DNA from: Pseudomonas sp. A-RE-19
GTDB taxonomy: Bacteria; Pseudomonadota; Gammaproteobacteria; Pseudomonadales; Pseudomonadaceae
Length of the DNA stretch: 64,000 nucleotides
NCBI RefSeq assembly: GCF_019956555.1
Contig: NZ_JAHBDQ010000013.1
Location: 1 to 64,000 of the forward strand
Direction: 5' to 3'
In this document: positions 1 to 9,947 of the stretch, piece after piece
Layout: each line of letters opens with the position of its first letter
Numbering within the stretch: the stretch's first letter is position 1
Program-made: the position numbers and the translations under genes
Notes under the pieces: generated by a model
Database searches by the model: none
What the model saw: the letters and a program-made list of their open reading frames with translations, nothing else
Told to the model about the DNA's origin: nothing

Positions 1-2
1 GC

Positions 3-3000
3 GGTGGTGGTGGCGGCGGCTTGGGCGGCCAGGGCGGCGGGCATGGCGGTTCGGCAGGGCCGGGTACCGGCACCTTGGGCGGCCAGGCGGGCGGCGGCGG
101 TGTCGGTGGTTACGGTGGCGGTTATGACGCCGTCCACATGGGCGGTCGCGGCGGTACCACCACTGGCGGTGCTGGCGGCATAGGCGTTGCCTATTACAGC
201 AATGGCGGTAACGGTGCGACGGCCACCAATGGCACGATTTCCATTGGCGGTGGTGGCGGCGGGGCCGGTTGGGACAAGGTGGGTGGCGCTGGCGGCAACG
301 CGGTGGGCGGGATCTACAACGCCAGCAGCGGCACCATAACCATCGTCGGCACGTCGACCATCAGCAACAACATTGGCGCCGGCGGTGGCGGCGGCGGTGG
401 TGGTGGCTATGGCAGCAATGCCAGCAATGGCGGCGTGGGCGGCCGGGGCGTCGGTGCGATCTGGAACAAAGGCACGCTGTTGATCACGGCAGCCAACTTC
501 GCGGCCCTGGCCGGTAATGCCGCGGGCAGTGGTGCCGGTGGTCCTGCGCTGGGCGGGGGTACGACCGGCACTTCGCCGACCTCCGTCGCGACAATCTATA
601 ACGATGGCGGTGTGCTCAATACCGCGTATTCGCCGCCGCCGACCGCGACCATTGTGGTCGCCGACACCACACTGAGCATCGGCGAAACGTCCTTGGTGAC
701 CATCACCTTCTCCGAGGTCGTGACCGGTTTCACCAATGCGGACCTGACCATCGCCAACGGCACCTTGACGGCGGTAACCAGCGGCGATGGCGGCATCACC
801 TGGACGGCAACGTTCACGCCAACTGCCAGTATTTCCGATACGAGCAACGTCATCACTCTGGACAACACCGGGGTGATAAACCTTCTGGGCACCGCCGGCG
901 TCGGTACCACCAACTCCAATAACTACACCGTCGATACGGCACGACCAACCGCCAGCATTGTGTTTACCGACACGGCCCTCAAGGTCGGCGAAACGTCGCT
1001 GGTGACCATCACCTTCAACGAAGCGGTCAGCGGACTCACCAATGCCGACCTGACCATTGCCAACGGCACCTTGACCTCGGTGAGCAGCAGCGATGGCGGC
1101 ATCACCTGGACGGGGACCTTCACCCCGACCGCCAGCATCACCGATGCGACCAACCTGATCACCCTGGACAACACCGGGGTCAGCGATCTGGCGGGCAATG
1201 CCGGCAGCGGCACCACCGATTCCAACAACTACGCCATTGACACAGTCCGCCCCACCGCGACCATTGTCCTGGCAGATGCTGCCCTGACAGCGGGCGAAAC
1301 CTCACTGGTGACCATCACCTTCTCCGAGGCGGTGAGCGGTTTCACCAACGCCGACCTGACCATCGCCAACGGCACGTTGACCTCGGTGAGCAGCAGCGAT
1401 GGCGGCATCACCTGGACCGCGACGTTCACGCCCTCCGCGAGCGTCAACGACTCGACCAACCTGATCACTCTGAATAACACCGGGGTCAGCGACCTGGCGG
1501 GTAACCTCGGCAGCGGCATTACTGATTCCAACAACTATGTCATCGATACACTCCGTCCGACCGCGACCATCGTGGTGGCGGACAATGCGCTGAAAATCGG
1601 TGAAACCTCACTGGTGACCATCACTTTCTCCGAAGCGGTAAGCGGTTTCACCAATGCCGACCTGACGATTGCCAACGGTACGTTGACTTCAGTGAGCAGC
1701 AGTGACGGTGGCATCACCTGGACGGCGACCTTTACTCCGACCGCCAGCATTTCCGACACGACCAACCTGATCACCCTGGACAATACCGGGGTCAGCGATC
1801 TGGTGGGCAACGCCGGCAGCGGCACCACCGATTCCAACAACTACGCCATCGACACCGTGCGCCCGACGGCCACCATTGTGGTGGCGGACACGGCGCTGAG
1901 AATCGGCGAAACCTCTCTGGTCACGATCACCTTCTCCGAAGCAGTGAGCGGTTTCACCAACGCCGACCTGACCATCACCAACGGCACATTGACCTCGGTC
2001 AGCAGCAGCGACGGCGGCGTCACCTGGACCGCCACCTTCACCCCTTCCGCGAGTATCAACGACACCACCAACCTGATCACCCTGGACAACACGGGCGTGG
2101 CCGACCTGGCGGGCAACGCCGGCAGCGGCACCACCGATTCCAACAACTACGCCATCGACACGCTACGCCCAACGGCCACCATCGTACTGGCCGATACGGC
2201 ATTGACGGCGGGCGAAACCTCGCTGGTGACCATCACCTTCTCCGAGGCGGTGACCGGTTTCACCAACGCTGACCTGAGCGTCGCCAACGGCACCTTGACC
2301 TCGGTGAGCAGCAGTGACGGCGGCATCACCTGGACCGCAACGTTCACGCCGACAGCAGGCATCGTCAGCGCGACCAACGTCATCAGCCTGGCCAACACCG
2401 GCGTGGCCGATCTGGCGGGCAATACCGGCAGCGGGATCAGTTCTTCGGGCAACTACGCCATCGACACCGCCCCGCCGACCGCGACGATTGTCGTGGCCGA
2501 CAACGCTTTGAAAATCGGTGAAACGTCACTGGTGACCATCACCTTCAACCAGGCCGTGAGCGGTTTCACCAACGCCGACCTGACCATTGCCAACGGCACG
2601 TTGACGTCGGTCAGCAGCAGTGACGGCGGCATCACCTGGACCGCCACCTTCACCCCGACGGCGAGCATCACCGACACGACCAACCTGATCACCCTGGACA
2701 ACACCGGCGTGCAGGCTTCCGCCACTGGTAACGTGGGCAGCGGCACCACCGATTCCAACAACTATGCCATCGACACCGTGCGCCCGACGGCCACCATTGT
2801 GGTGGCGGACACGGCGCTGAGAATCGGCGAAACCTCTCTGGTCACGATCACCTTCTCCGAAGCAGTGAGCGGTTTCACCAACGCCGACCTGACCATCAAC
2901 AACGGCACCTTGACCTCGGTGAGCAGCAGCGACGGCGGGATCACCTGGACCGCGACGTTCACACCTTCCGCGAGCATTTCCGACACCACCAACCTGATCA

Positions 3001-6000
3001 CCCTGGACAACACGGGCGTGGCCGACCTGGCGGGCAACGCCGGCAGCGGCACCACCGATTCCAACAACTACGCCATTGATACGCTACGCCCAACGGCCAC
3101 CATCGTACTGGCCGATACGGCATTGACGGCGGGCGAAACCTCGCTGGTGACCATCACCTTCTCCGAGGCGGTGACCGGTTTCACCAACGCCGACCTGAGC
3201 GTCGCCAACGGCACCTTGACCTCGGTGAGCAGCAGTGACGGCGGCATCACCTGGACCGCAACGTTCACGCCGACAGCAGGCATCGTCAGCGCGACCAACG
3301 TCATCAGCCTGGCCAACACCGGCGTGGCCGATGTGGCGGGCAATACCGGCAGCGGGATCAGTTCTTCGGGCAACTACGCCATCGACACCGCCCCGCCGAC
3401 CGCGACGATTGTCGTGGCCGACAACGCTTTGAAAATCGGTGAAACGTCACTGGTGACCATCACCTTCAACCAGGCCGTGAGCGGTTTCACCAACGCCGAC
3501 CTGACCATTGCCAACGGCACGTTGACCTCGGTGAGCAGCAGTGACGGCGGCATCACCTGGACCGCCACCTTCACCCCGACGGCCAGCATCACCGACACGA
3601 CCAACCTGATCACCCTGGACAACACCGGCGTGCAGGCTTCCGCCACTGGTAACGTGGGCAGCGGCACCACCGATTCCAACAACTATGCCATCGACACCGT
3701 GCGCCCGACGGCCACCATTGTGGTGGCGGACACGGCGCTGAGAATCGGCGAAACCTCTCTGGTGACCATCACCTTCAGTGAAGCGGTGAGCGGTTTCACC
3801 AACGCGGATCTGACCATTACCAATGGCACCTTGACCTCTGTCAGCAGCAGCGACGGCGGCATCACCTGGACCGCGACCTTCACGCCCTCCGCGAGCATCA
3901 CCGACGCGACCAACCTGATCACCCTGGATAACACGGGCGTGGCCGACCTGGCGGGCAATGCCGGCAGTGGCACCACCGATTCCAACAACTATGCCATTGA
4001 CACAGTCCGGCCCACCGCGACCATTGTCCTGGCAGACGCGACCCTGAGTGCGGGCGAAACCTCGCTGGTGACCATCACCTTCTCCGAGGCGGTGAGCGGT
4101 TTCACCAACGCCGACCTGAGCGTCGCCAACGGCACCTTGACCTCGGTGAGCAGCAGCGACGGCGGCATCACCTGGACCGCGACCTTCACGCCAACCGTCG
4201 GCGTGAATGACTCGAGCAACATCATTACCCTGGCCAATACCGGTGTGACCGATGTGGCCGGCAACGCCGGCAGCGGCACCACCAACTCCGGCAACTACAC
4301 CATCGATACGGTGTTGCCGACGGCCACTATCGTCGTCGCCGATAACGCATTGAGCGTCGGTGAAACGTCGCTGGTGACCATCACCTTCAGCGAAGCCGTC
4401 AGCGGTTTCTCCAATGCCGACCTGACCATTGCCAACGGCACGTTGACCTCGGTCAGCAGCAGTGACGGCGGCATCACCTGGACCGCCACCTTCACTCCGA
4501 CTGCCAGCATCACTGACACGACCAATCTGATCACCCTGGACAACAGCGGTGTGCAAAACGGCTCGGGCAACGCCGGTAGCGGCACCACCGATTCCAACAA
4601 CTACGCCATCGACACCCAGCGCCCGACAGCCACTATCGTGGTCGCTGATGCGGCGCTGGCGGTGGGCCAAACATCGGTGGTGACCATCACGTTCTCCGAG
4701 GCGGTGACCGGTTTTACTACAGCCGACCTGACGGTGGGCAACGGTACCCTGAGCAATCTGAGCACCAGCGATAACATCACCTATACCGCAACCCTGACAC
4801 CGACGGCGAGCGTCACCGATTCGACCAACCTGATTACCCTGGACAACACCGGAGTGATCGATGGAGCCGGCAACACGGGCGCCGGTACCACCGATTCCAA
4901 TAACTACGCCATCGACAGCCAACGTCCGACCGCCACCATCGTGTTGAACGACACGACCCTGAAACCGGGGGAAACCGCGCTGGTGACCATCACCTTCAGC
5001 GAGGCGGTAACGGGTTTCGACAACAGTGACTTGAGTATCGCCAACGGCACGTTAAGCGCGGTGAGCAGCAGCGACGGCGGCATCACCTGGACCGCGACCT
5101 TCACCCCGACTATCGGGATTACCGACGCCACTAACATCATCACCCTGGCCAATACCGGTGTGACTGATGTGGCCGGCAATGCCGGGGCGGGCACCACCAA
5201 CTCGGCCAACTATGTGGTGGAAACCGAGGTGCCGACGGCCACCATCGTGGTGGCCGACAACGCCCTCAAGGTCGGTGAAACCTCGTTGGTCACCATCACG
5301 TTCAGTTCGGCGGTCAGCGGTTTTGACAACGCCGACCTGACGGTAGCCAACGGCACTCTCAGCAGCGTTTCATCCAGCGATGGCGGCGTGACCTGGACCG
5401 CGACCTTCACCCCTGCGGTCAGCGTGACGGACACCACCAACCTGATCAGCCTGGACAACAGCGGTGTGACCAACGCGTCGGGCAACAGCGGTGTCGGTGT
5501 GACCGACTCCAACAACTACGCGATCGACACCGTTCGCCCGACCGCGACCATTGTGGTGGCGGACAATAAGCTGGGCATTGGCGAAACCACCACGGTGACC
5601 ATTACCTTCAGCGAAGCGGTGACCGGTTTCGACCTGTCGGACCTCAGCGTCGCCAATGGTGTGCTGTCCGCCCTGGCCAGCAGCGACGGTGGTGTGACCT
5701 GGACCGCCACGCTCACGCCGACCGCGAGCCTTAACGATGCGACCAACCTGATCCTGCTCGACACCGGCAATGTGCTCGACGTTGCGGGCAATGCCGGCAG
5801 CAGCATCGCCATTTCCAATAACTACGCACTTGATGCGACCCGCCCGACCGCCACCATCGTGGTTGCCAACCCGAACCTGGGCATCGGCCAGACGACGCTG
5901 GTGACGTTCACCTTCAACGAGGCGGTCAGCGACTTCGATTTGTCGGACCTGAGCGTCACCAATGGCGAGCTGACCAACCTGGCCAGCAGCGATGGTGGCA

Positions 6001-7019
6001 AAACCTGGACCGCGACCTTCACGCCAACGACGGGCATCACCGACCCGAGCAACTTCATTGCGCTGGACACCAGTAATGTGACGGACCTGGCGGGCAACAC
6101 AGGCGCCAGCGTCGCCGTATCCAACAACTACGTCATCGATGGCGAACGACCAACCGCCACGGTGGTGGTTGCCAACCCGAACCTGGGCGTGGGTCAGACC
6201 TCATTGGTGACCTTCACGTTCAACGAAGCGGTGAGTGGTTTCGACCTGTCCGACATCAGCGTGGCGAACGGCACGCTGTCCAGTCTGAGCAGCAGCGACG
6301 GCGGTAAAACCTGGACCGCGACCCTGACGCCGAACGCCAATGTCAGCAGTGGCAACAATGCGATCAGCCTGAGCGTCACCGGTGTCAGCGATTCGGCGGG
6401 CAACGCGGGCAGTGGTGTCAGCCTATCGAACAGCTATGCGATCAATACGGTCGTCGCACCGTCATCGCCGATTGTCGTGGTGCCGCCGGATCCGGAATTC
6501 CGGACCACGGACCCTGTCACCGTGCCCGATCTGCCCAACGTGCCATTGCAACCGATCATCTTCACTCCGCCCACTGGCGATCTCGGCTCGCCACTGACCT
6601 TTACCCCGCTGTTTGAACAACGGGTGATCGGCAACGGGATTCGGCCTCTGGGCGACATTTTCATGAACCATGGGGCGCTGACGCCCAGCTTTATTGCGCA
6701 GGTATTTGGCAGCAGTGAAAACGGTGGCGATGGCTCAGGCCACGGCTTCCTCGGTTTTGGCGGGGGCGATGGCGGGGTCTTCAGCACCAGCACGCTGACG
6801 AATCTGTTCAATCAAGACACCAGCAGCGAGGGGAATTCGCTGAGCACCTTCGGCAGTCATTCGATCAAGACCGGGGATGCGTCCCAAGGGCTGCGCGGTG
6901 TGTTTGGCGCACCGAGTCTTGGCCAGCAATTACAACAATTCAAAGACACCGAGCAGCGGCAGGTGGAAAGCCTGGCCGCGGCTTTGCGCCAGGTCGGCAT
7001 CAACGAAATGCAGGCCTGA
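3..7019 (+). CDS. Giant Ig-like repeat secreted protein / adhesin (5' end outside window)
   Basis: The frame is open to the left edge (all glycine codons from base 3), so the true start lies outside. Visible order: about 200 residues of Gly-rich low-complexity sequence, 19 tandem Ig-like repeats of about 102 residues that each begin PTATIV-like and contain GETSLVTITF and DGGITWTATFTP cores, then a 190-residue tail with Pro-, Gly- and Gln-rich parts. No cysteine and no RTX nonapeptide is visible. Repeats of this kind are known from large biofilm adhesins exported by type I secretion; a TolC-family gene follows after 42 bases, which supports that route, while the ABC and membrane-fusion parts would have to be upstream or elsewhere. 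Function as adhesin is inferred from architecture. It could instead be a surface-layer-like or contact protein. Confidence 0.85.
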   Translation, partial: GGGGGGLGGQGGGHGGSAGPGTGTLGGQAGGGGVGGYGGGYDAVHMGGRGGTTTGGAGGIGVAYYSNGGNGATATNGTISIGGGGGGAGWDKVGGAGGNAVGGIYNASSGTITIVGTSTISNNIGAGGGGGGGGGYGSNASNGGVGGRGVGAIWNKGTLLITAANFAALAGNAAGSGAGGPALGGGTTGTSPTSVATIYNDGGVLNTAYSPPPTATIVVADTTLSIGETSLVTITFSEVVTGFTNADLTIANGTLTAVTSGDGGITWTATFTPTASISDTSNVITLDNTGVINLLGTAGVGTTNSNNYTVDTARPTASIVFTDTALKVGETSLVTITFNEAVSGLTNADLTIANGTLTSVSSSDGGITWTGTFTPTASITDATNLITLDNTGVSDLAGNAGSGTTDSNNYAIDTVRPTATIVLADAALTAGETSLVTITFSEAVSGFTNADLTIANGTLTSVSSSDGGITWTATFTPSASVNDSTNLITLNNTGVSDLAGNLGSGITDSNNYVIDTLRPTATIVVADNALKIGETSLVTITFSEAVSGFTNADLTIANGTLTSVSSSDGGITWTATFTPTASISDTTNLITLDNTGVSDLVGNAGSGTTDSNNYAIDTVRPTATIVVADTALRIGETSLVTITFSEAVSGFTNADLTITNGTLTSVSSSDGGVTWTATFTPSASINDTTNLITLDNTGVADLAGNAGSGTTDSNNYAIDTLRPTATIVLADTALTAGETSLVTITFSEAVTGFTNADLSVANGTLTSVSSSDGGITWTATFTPTAGIVSATNVISLANTGVADLAGNTGSGISSSGNYAIDTAPPTATIVVADNALKIGETSLVTITFNQAVSGFTNADLTIANGTLTSVSSSDGGITWTATFTPTASITDTTNLITLDNTGVQASATGNVGSGTTDSNNYAIDTVRPTATIVVADTALRIGETSLVTITFSEAVSGFTNADLTINNGTLTSVSSSDGGITWTATFTPSASISDTTNLITLDNTGVADLAGNAGSGTTDSNNYAIDTLRPTATIVLADTALTAGETSLVTITFSEAVTGFTNADLSVANGTLTSVSSSDGGITWTATFTPTAGIVSATNVISLANTGVADVAGNTGSGISSSGNYAIDTAPPTATIVVADNALKIGETSLVTITFNQAVSGFTNADLTIANGTLTSVSSSDGGITWTATFTPTASITDTTNLITLDNTGVQASATGNVGSGTTDSNNYAIDTVRPTATIVVADTALRIGETSLVTITFSEAVSGFTNADLTITNGTLTSVSSSDGGITWTATFTPSASITDATNLITLDNTGVADLAGNAGSGTTDSNNYAIDTVRPTATIVLADATLSAGETSLVTITFSEAVSGFTNADLSVANGTLTSVSSSDGGITWTATFTPTVGVNDSSNIITLANTGVTDVAGNAGSGTTNSGNYTIDTVLPTATIVVADNALSVGETSLVTITFSEAVSGFSNADLTIANGTLTSVSSSDGGITWTATFTPTASITDTTNLITLDNSGVQNGSGNAGSGTTDSNNYAIDTQRPTATIVVADAALAVGQTSVVTITFSEAVTGFTTADLTVGNGTLSNLSTSDNITYTATLTPTASVTDSTNLITLDNTGVIDGAGNTGAGTTDSNNYAIDSQRPTATIVLNDTTLKPGETALVTITFSEAVTGFDNSDLSIANGTLSAVSSSDGGITWTATFTPTIGITDATNIITLANTGVTDVAGNAGAGTTNSANYVVETEVPTATIVVADNALKVGETSLVTITFSSAVSGFDNADLTVANGTLSSVSSSDGGVTWTATFTPAVSVTDTTNLISLDNSGVTNASGNSGVGVTDSNNYAIDTVRPTATIVVADNKLGIGETTTVTITFSEAVTGFDLSDLSVANGVLSALASSDGGVTWTATLTPTASLNDATNLILLDTGNVLDVAGNAGSSIAISNNYALDATRPTATIVVANPNLGIGQTTLVTFTFNEAVSDFDLSDLSVTNGELTNLASSDGGKTWTATFTPTTGITDPSNFIALDTSNVTDLAGNTGASVAVSNNYVIDGERPTATVVVANPNLGVGQTSLVTFTFNEAVSGFDLSDISVANGTLSSLSSSDGGKTWTATLTPNANVSSGNNAISLSVTGVSDSAGNAGSGVSLSNSYAINTVVAPSSPIVVVPPDPEFRTTDPVTVPDLPNVPLQPIIFTPPTGDLGSPLTFTPLFEQRVIGNGIRPLGDIFMNHGALTPSFIAQVFGSSENGGDGSGHGFLGFGGGDGGVFSTSTLTNLFNQDTSSEGNSLSTFGSHSIKTGDASQGLRGVFGAPSLGQQLQQFKDTEQRQVESLAAALRQVGINEMQA
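639..6450 (+). repeat. 19 tandem Ig-like domain repeats, period 306 bp
   Basis: Each unit starts with a Pro-Thr-Ala codon trio and is 306 bp long, except two 309-bp units. Units in the middle are nearly identical at DNA level, while the last four (from about 5.2 kb) are more diverged. Conserved positions include Asp and Asn in the NADL, LDNTG and DSNNY segments. The high-identity core makes array length likely to vary between strains. Confidence 0.95.
1841..3682 (+). repeat. 921-bp tandem duplication of a three-domain block
   Basis: Bases 1841-2761 and 2762-3682 are near-identical copies of a 306+306+309 bp block (domains 5-7 and 8-10). In the stretch compared by eye around 2150-2280 against 3070-3200, only a single base differs. 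Domain 11 begins as a third copy of the first domain of the block. This points to recent unequal recombination inside the gene. Confidence 0.9.
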
Positions 7020-7061
7020 AAAAACCTTTAAAGCAGTGCGGCACCCGGGGGCAATCCAAGG

Positions 7062-8576
7062 ATGAAAAGAAGACAGAAGTTGTTCGGCGCCAGCCTGCTG
7101 GCGCTGGCGATCAGCGGATGTGCAGTCACCAGTGAACCGATCGAACGCAGCGTCAGCCAACAGCGCGCCAGAAGCGATCTGCAAAACATGTACAAGGGGC
7201 AGGAGCCCCTCAGTGGCCCGTTGACGCTGCACCAGGCGATGGCCCGCGCGGTGAAATACAACCTTGAAGGCCGGCTCAAGATCATGGAAGAGGCCCTGGC
7301 CAAGCGCCAACTCGACCTCGCCAGTTTCGACATGCTGCCGCGCATGGCGCTCGATGCCGGATACGTGGGGCGTAACAACGTCAACGCCTCCAGTAGCCAG
7401 AGTGTGCGCACCGGCACCCAGTCTCTGGAACCGTCGACCTCCCAGGACCGCGACCGTGACGTGGCGGACCTGACCATGGTCTGGAACGTGCTCGATTTTG
7501 GTGTCAGTTACATCAGCGCCAAGCAGCAGGGCGATCAGCGGCTGATCGTTCAGGAGCGTCGGCGCAAGGTGATCAACACCATCGTTCAGGACGTACGCTC
7601 GGCCTATTGGCGAGCCATGGCCGCCGAACGTTTGCTCAAACAGATCGACAGCCTCATGGCCCGGGTCGAAGCCGCGCGGGGCAATAGCCAGAGCATGAGC
7701 GAGCAGCGTATTGGCGATCCGATTCAGTCGTTGGGTTATCAACGCTCACTGATCGAAGCGACCCGTCAACTGGAAGAACAGCGCCGGGCGTTGTCGCTGG
7801 CGAAAACCGAACTGGCCACCCTGATCAATCTGCCGATGGGCACCGACCTGAAACTGGCGACCCAGGACGATTACGTCATCCCTGAGCTCAAAATCGACCT
7901 CGCCAGCCTGGAACAGGAAGCCCTGACCAGCCGGCCAGAGTTGCGTGAGCAGGATTACCAGACCCGCATCAGCGCCGCCGAAACCCGAAAAGCCATGCTG
8001 CGCCTGCTGCCGGGGCTGGAGTTTTCCGCTGGCGGGCATTACGACAGCAACTCGTTTTTGGTGGAGCAGGGTTGGGCTGACTATGGTGTGAAGGTCACCT
8101 GGAACCTGTTCAACGTGATTTCCGCACCGGCCGCGATCGACGTGGCCAAGGCCGGCGAAGAAGTCGCCACGGCGCGCCGACAGGCGATGTCGATTGCGGT
8201 ACTGGCGCAGCTCTACGTGGCCAACGCTAACTATCGCGAGGCGATGCGGCAGTTCAAGACCAATCAGCAATTGTCGAACATCGACGGGCAAATCGTCGGC
8301 CAACTGCGCAACCGCTATCAGGCGGCTGGATTGGGCGAACTGGACCTGATCCAGGGCGAACTGAACACGTTGCAGGCTGATCTGCGTCGCGACCTGTCCT
8401 ACGCCGATCTGCGCAATGCTTACGGGCAAATCTTCGCCAGCGCCGGTCTCGATCCGCTGCCGGACGAAGTGCAATCGACCGAAGTCCAGTCCATCGCCAC
8501 GGCCCTGGCCAATCGCGAAGAGGCGTGGGCGGCGGGCGACATCTCAGTGCCGGTGACCCATGCCCCGGCCCGATAA
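7062..8576 (+). CDS. TolC-family outer membrane efflux lipoprotein
   Basis: This 504-residue protein has a lipoprotein signal with lipobox LAISGC and the acylated Cys at residue 20. The rest is the helical, coiled-coil-rich duplicated OEP arrangement of TolC proteins. It would form the outer membrane channel of a tripartite or type I export system. It starts 42 bases after the giant repeat protein and overlaps the APS kinase gene by 17 bases, so cotranscription is likely. By context the cargo is the giant protein upstream. No inner-membrane ABC transporter or HlyD partner is in the window next to it, so the exporter is incomplete here. Confidence 0.85.
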   Translation: MKRRQKLFGASLLALAISGCAVTSEPIERSVSQQRARSDLQNMYKGQEPLSGPLTLHQAMARAVKYNLEGRLKIMEEALAKRQLDLASFDMLPRMALDAGYVGRNNVNASSSQSVRTGTQSLEPSTSQDRDRDVADLTMVWNVLDFGVSYISAKQQGDQRLIVQERRRKVINTIVQDVRSAYWRAMAAERLLKQIDSLMARVEAARGNSQSMSEQRIGDPIQSLGYQRSLIEATRQLEEQRRALSLAKTELATLINLPMGTDLKLATQDDYVIPELKIDLASLEQEALTSRPELREQDYQTRISAAETRKAMLRLLPGLEFSAGGHYDSNSFLVEQGWADYGVKVTWNLFNVISAPAAIDVAKAGEEVATARRQAMSIAVLAQLYVANANYREAMRQFKTNQQLSNIDGQIVGQLRNRYQAAGLGELDLIQGELNTLQADLRRDLSYADLRNAYGQIFASAGLDPLPDEVQSTEVQSIATALANREEAWAAGDISVPVTHAPAR

Positions 8577-9165
8577 CCTGCTGGCGCCGACGGCCAGCAT
8601 CAGCCGCGCCCAACGCGAGGCCCGCAACGGCCATCGCGGCACGGCGATTCTGCTGACCGGTCTACCGGCCGCGGGCAAGTCGACCTTGGCCCAGGCACTG
8701 CACGCCGAGTTGTTCGAGCACGGTGTGCAGAGTGTGGTGCTCGATGGTGATGGACTGCGGGTGGGGCTCAATCGCGATCTGGGGTTTACCGACAGCGATC
8801 GCCTGGAAAACATCCGCCGCGCCAGCGAACTCGCGGCGCTGTTGGTCGAGAACGGGCAGATTGTCATCCTCGCGATGATCGCGCCCTTGGTGGAGTTGCG
8901 CGAATTGTTCGCCCGGCGGTTGGGCGAGGATTACCGCGAAGTCTGGTGCAGCGCCTCGTTGGCGGTATGTGAACAGCGTGATCCCAAAGGTCATTACGCC
9001 CGGGCGCGACGGGGTGAGTTGGCGGGGTTTACCGGTGTCTCCGCGCCTTACGAACCACCGCCGTGTGCCTCGCTGGTGCTCGACACGGGCGCGCAGTCGG
9101 TCGAGGCCTGTCTCGACCGTTTGCTGACCTGGCTCGGCGAATGCGCGGTACTGCCGAAACGATGA
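8560..9165 (+). CDS. Free-standing adenylyl-sulfate (APS) kinase
   Basis: APS kinase phosphorylates APS to PAPS, the universal sulfate donor. The 201-residue sequence has Walker A GLPAAGKS at residues 34-41, the DGDGLRVGLNRDLGF substrate segment from 62, DRLENIRR at 80-87, and a lid region with CEQRDPKGHYARARRGEL. All match CysC. In pseudomonads the assimilatory enzyme is commonly the CysC domain of CysNC, so a separate copy inside this operon suggests a dedicated PAPS supply for the sulfotransferase two genes on. The gene overlaps tolC by 17 bases and the hydroxylase gene by an ATGA, which implies translational coupling. Confidence 0.88.
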   Translation: MPRPDNLLAPTASISRAQREARNGHRGTAILLTGLPAAGKSTLAQALHAELFEHGVQSVVLDGDGLRVGLNRDLGFTDSDRLENIRRASELAALLVENGQIVILAMIAPLVELRELFARRLGEDYREVWCSASLAVCEQRDPKGHYARARRGELAGFTGVSAPYEPPPCASLVLDTGAQSVEACLDRLLTWLGECAVLPKR

Positions 9166-9947
9166 GTCGGCCGGCCTTCTCCCGGTTGCCGGCGGCGGTG
9201 GATTTACCGTTGCTGCTGCAGGCGCTGGCGGCCATTGGCGAGGACGACTGGCACGGTCACTTCAATAGCGCTTACTACGCGGGCGACTGGAGTGGCGTGG
9301 CGCTGATTTCCGCGGCCGATGCCTTGACTGAACTGGCGCCCGGTCGCGGTGAGCCTCTTTTGCGTGCGCCCTGGCTGCGAGATGTTCGATGGCAGCAAGG
9401 GCTGCGGGATCTGTCGCTGGAAATCGTCTGCGCGCGTCTGCTGCGGCTCGGTCCGGGCGGACGCATCCACGAACATCGCGACTATGACCTGGGTGAACCG
9501 GACGCTGATTTGCGCCTGCATATCCCGCTGCTCAGCCCACCCCAAGTGGACTTTCTGCTGGACGGCCAGCGCATGCCGCTGGCTGCTGGCGAATGCTGGT
9601 TTCTCGACCTGTCGCGGCCCCATCGCGTGGACAACCGCGATACCCGGGCACGGATTCATCTGGTGCTCGACTGCCGGCCCGGTGCCTGGCTCGAGCAGGC
9701 GATTATCGACGGACTGGCAACCACACCGTTGCCGAAACCCGGTCAGGACACTTTTGCGCAGTTCCAGGCGTTGGTGGCCAGCGATCCGCAGCTGTGCAAG
9801 TCCTTGCAGGGTGTGCAGGACAACGAAGCCTTTATCGCCCGTACCCTGGAGCTGGCCGCCGAGCGCGGACTTGCGTTCACCCGCGAAGACCTGCGCGCAG
9901 CGATGCGCGACGGTCGTCGCCAATGGAATGAGCAATGGAGCGCCTGA
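9162..9947 (+). CDS. Aspartyl/asparaginyl beta-hydroxylase family dioxygenase
   Basis: The 261-residue product resembles the AspH-type Fe(II)/2-oxoglutarate dioxygenases that hydroxylate the beta-carbon of Asp or Asn in protein substrates. The metal and co-substrate pocket is visible: HEH around residues 103-105 in the PGGRIHEH segment, RLH at 118-120, RPHRVDN with His154, and Arg164 followed by IHLVLD. No signal peptide is seen, so it should act in the cytoplasm before export. The ATG overlaps the stop of the APS kinase gene; a longer frame exists upstream but would run inside that gene. The protein end overlaps the sulfotransferase start by 13 bases. The substrate is unknown; the Asp/Asn-rich Ig repeats of the first gene are the obvious candidate. 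Confidence 0.8.
   Translation: MSRPAFSRLPAAVDLPLLLQALAAIGEDDWHGHFNSAYYAGDWSGVALISAADALTELAPGRGEPLLRAPWLRDVRWQQGLRDLSLEIVCARLLRLGPGGRIHEHRDYDLGEPDADLRLHIPLLSPPQVDFLLDGQRMPLAAGECWFLDLSRPHRVDNRDTRARIHLVLDCRPGAWLEQAIIDGLATTPLPKPGQDTFAQFQALVASDPQLCKSLQGVQDNEAFIARTLELAAERGLAFTREDLRAAMRDGRRQWNEQWSA

Noticed and set aside
3447..4922. Long open frame (491 codons) antisense to the Ig repeats
   Set aside because: It arises from the repeated codon pattern of the adhesin, gives a Gly/Val/Arg/His-rich pseudo-protein and has no ribosome binding site.
596..6127. Series of antisense frames of about 101 codons at 306-bp spacing
   Set aside because: Their regular spacing equals the Ig repeat period; they are shadows of the coding strand.
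639..6450. RTX-type calcium-binding repeats
   Set aside because: No GGxGxDxx nonapeptides were found; the repeats are Ig-like.
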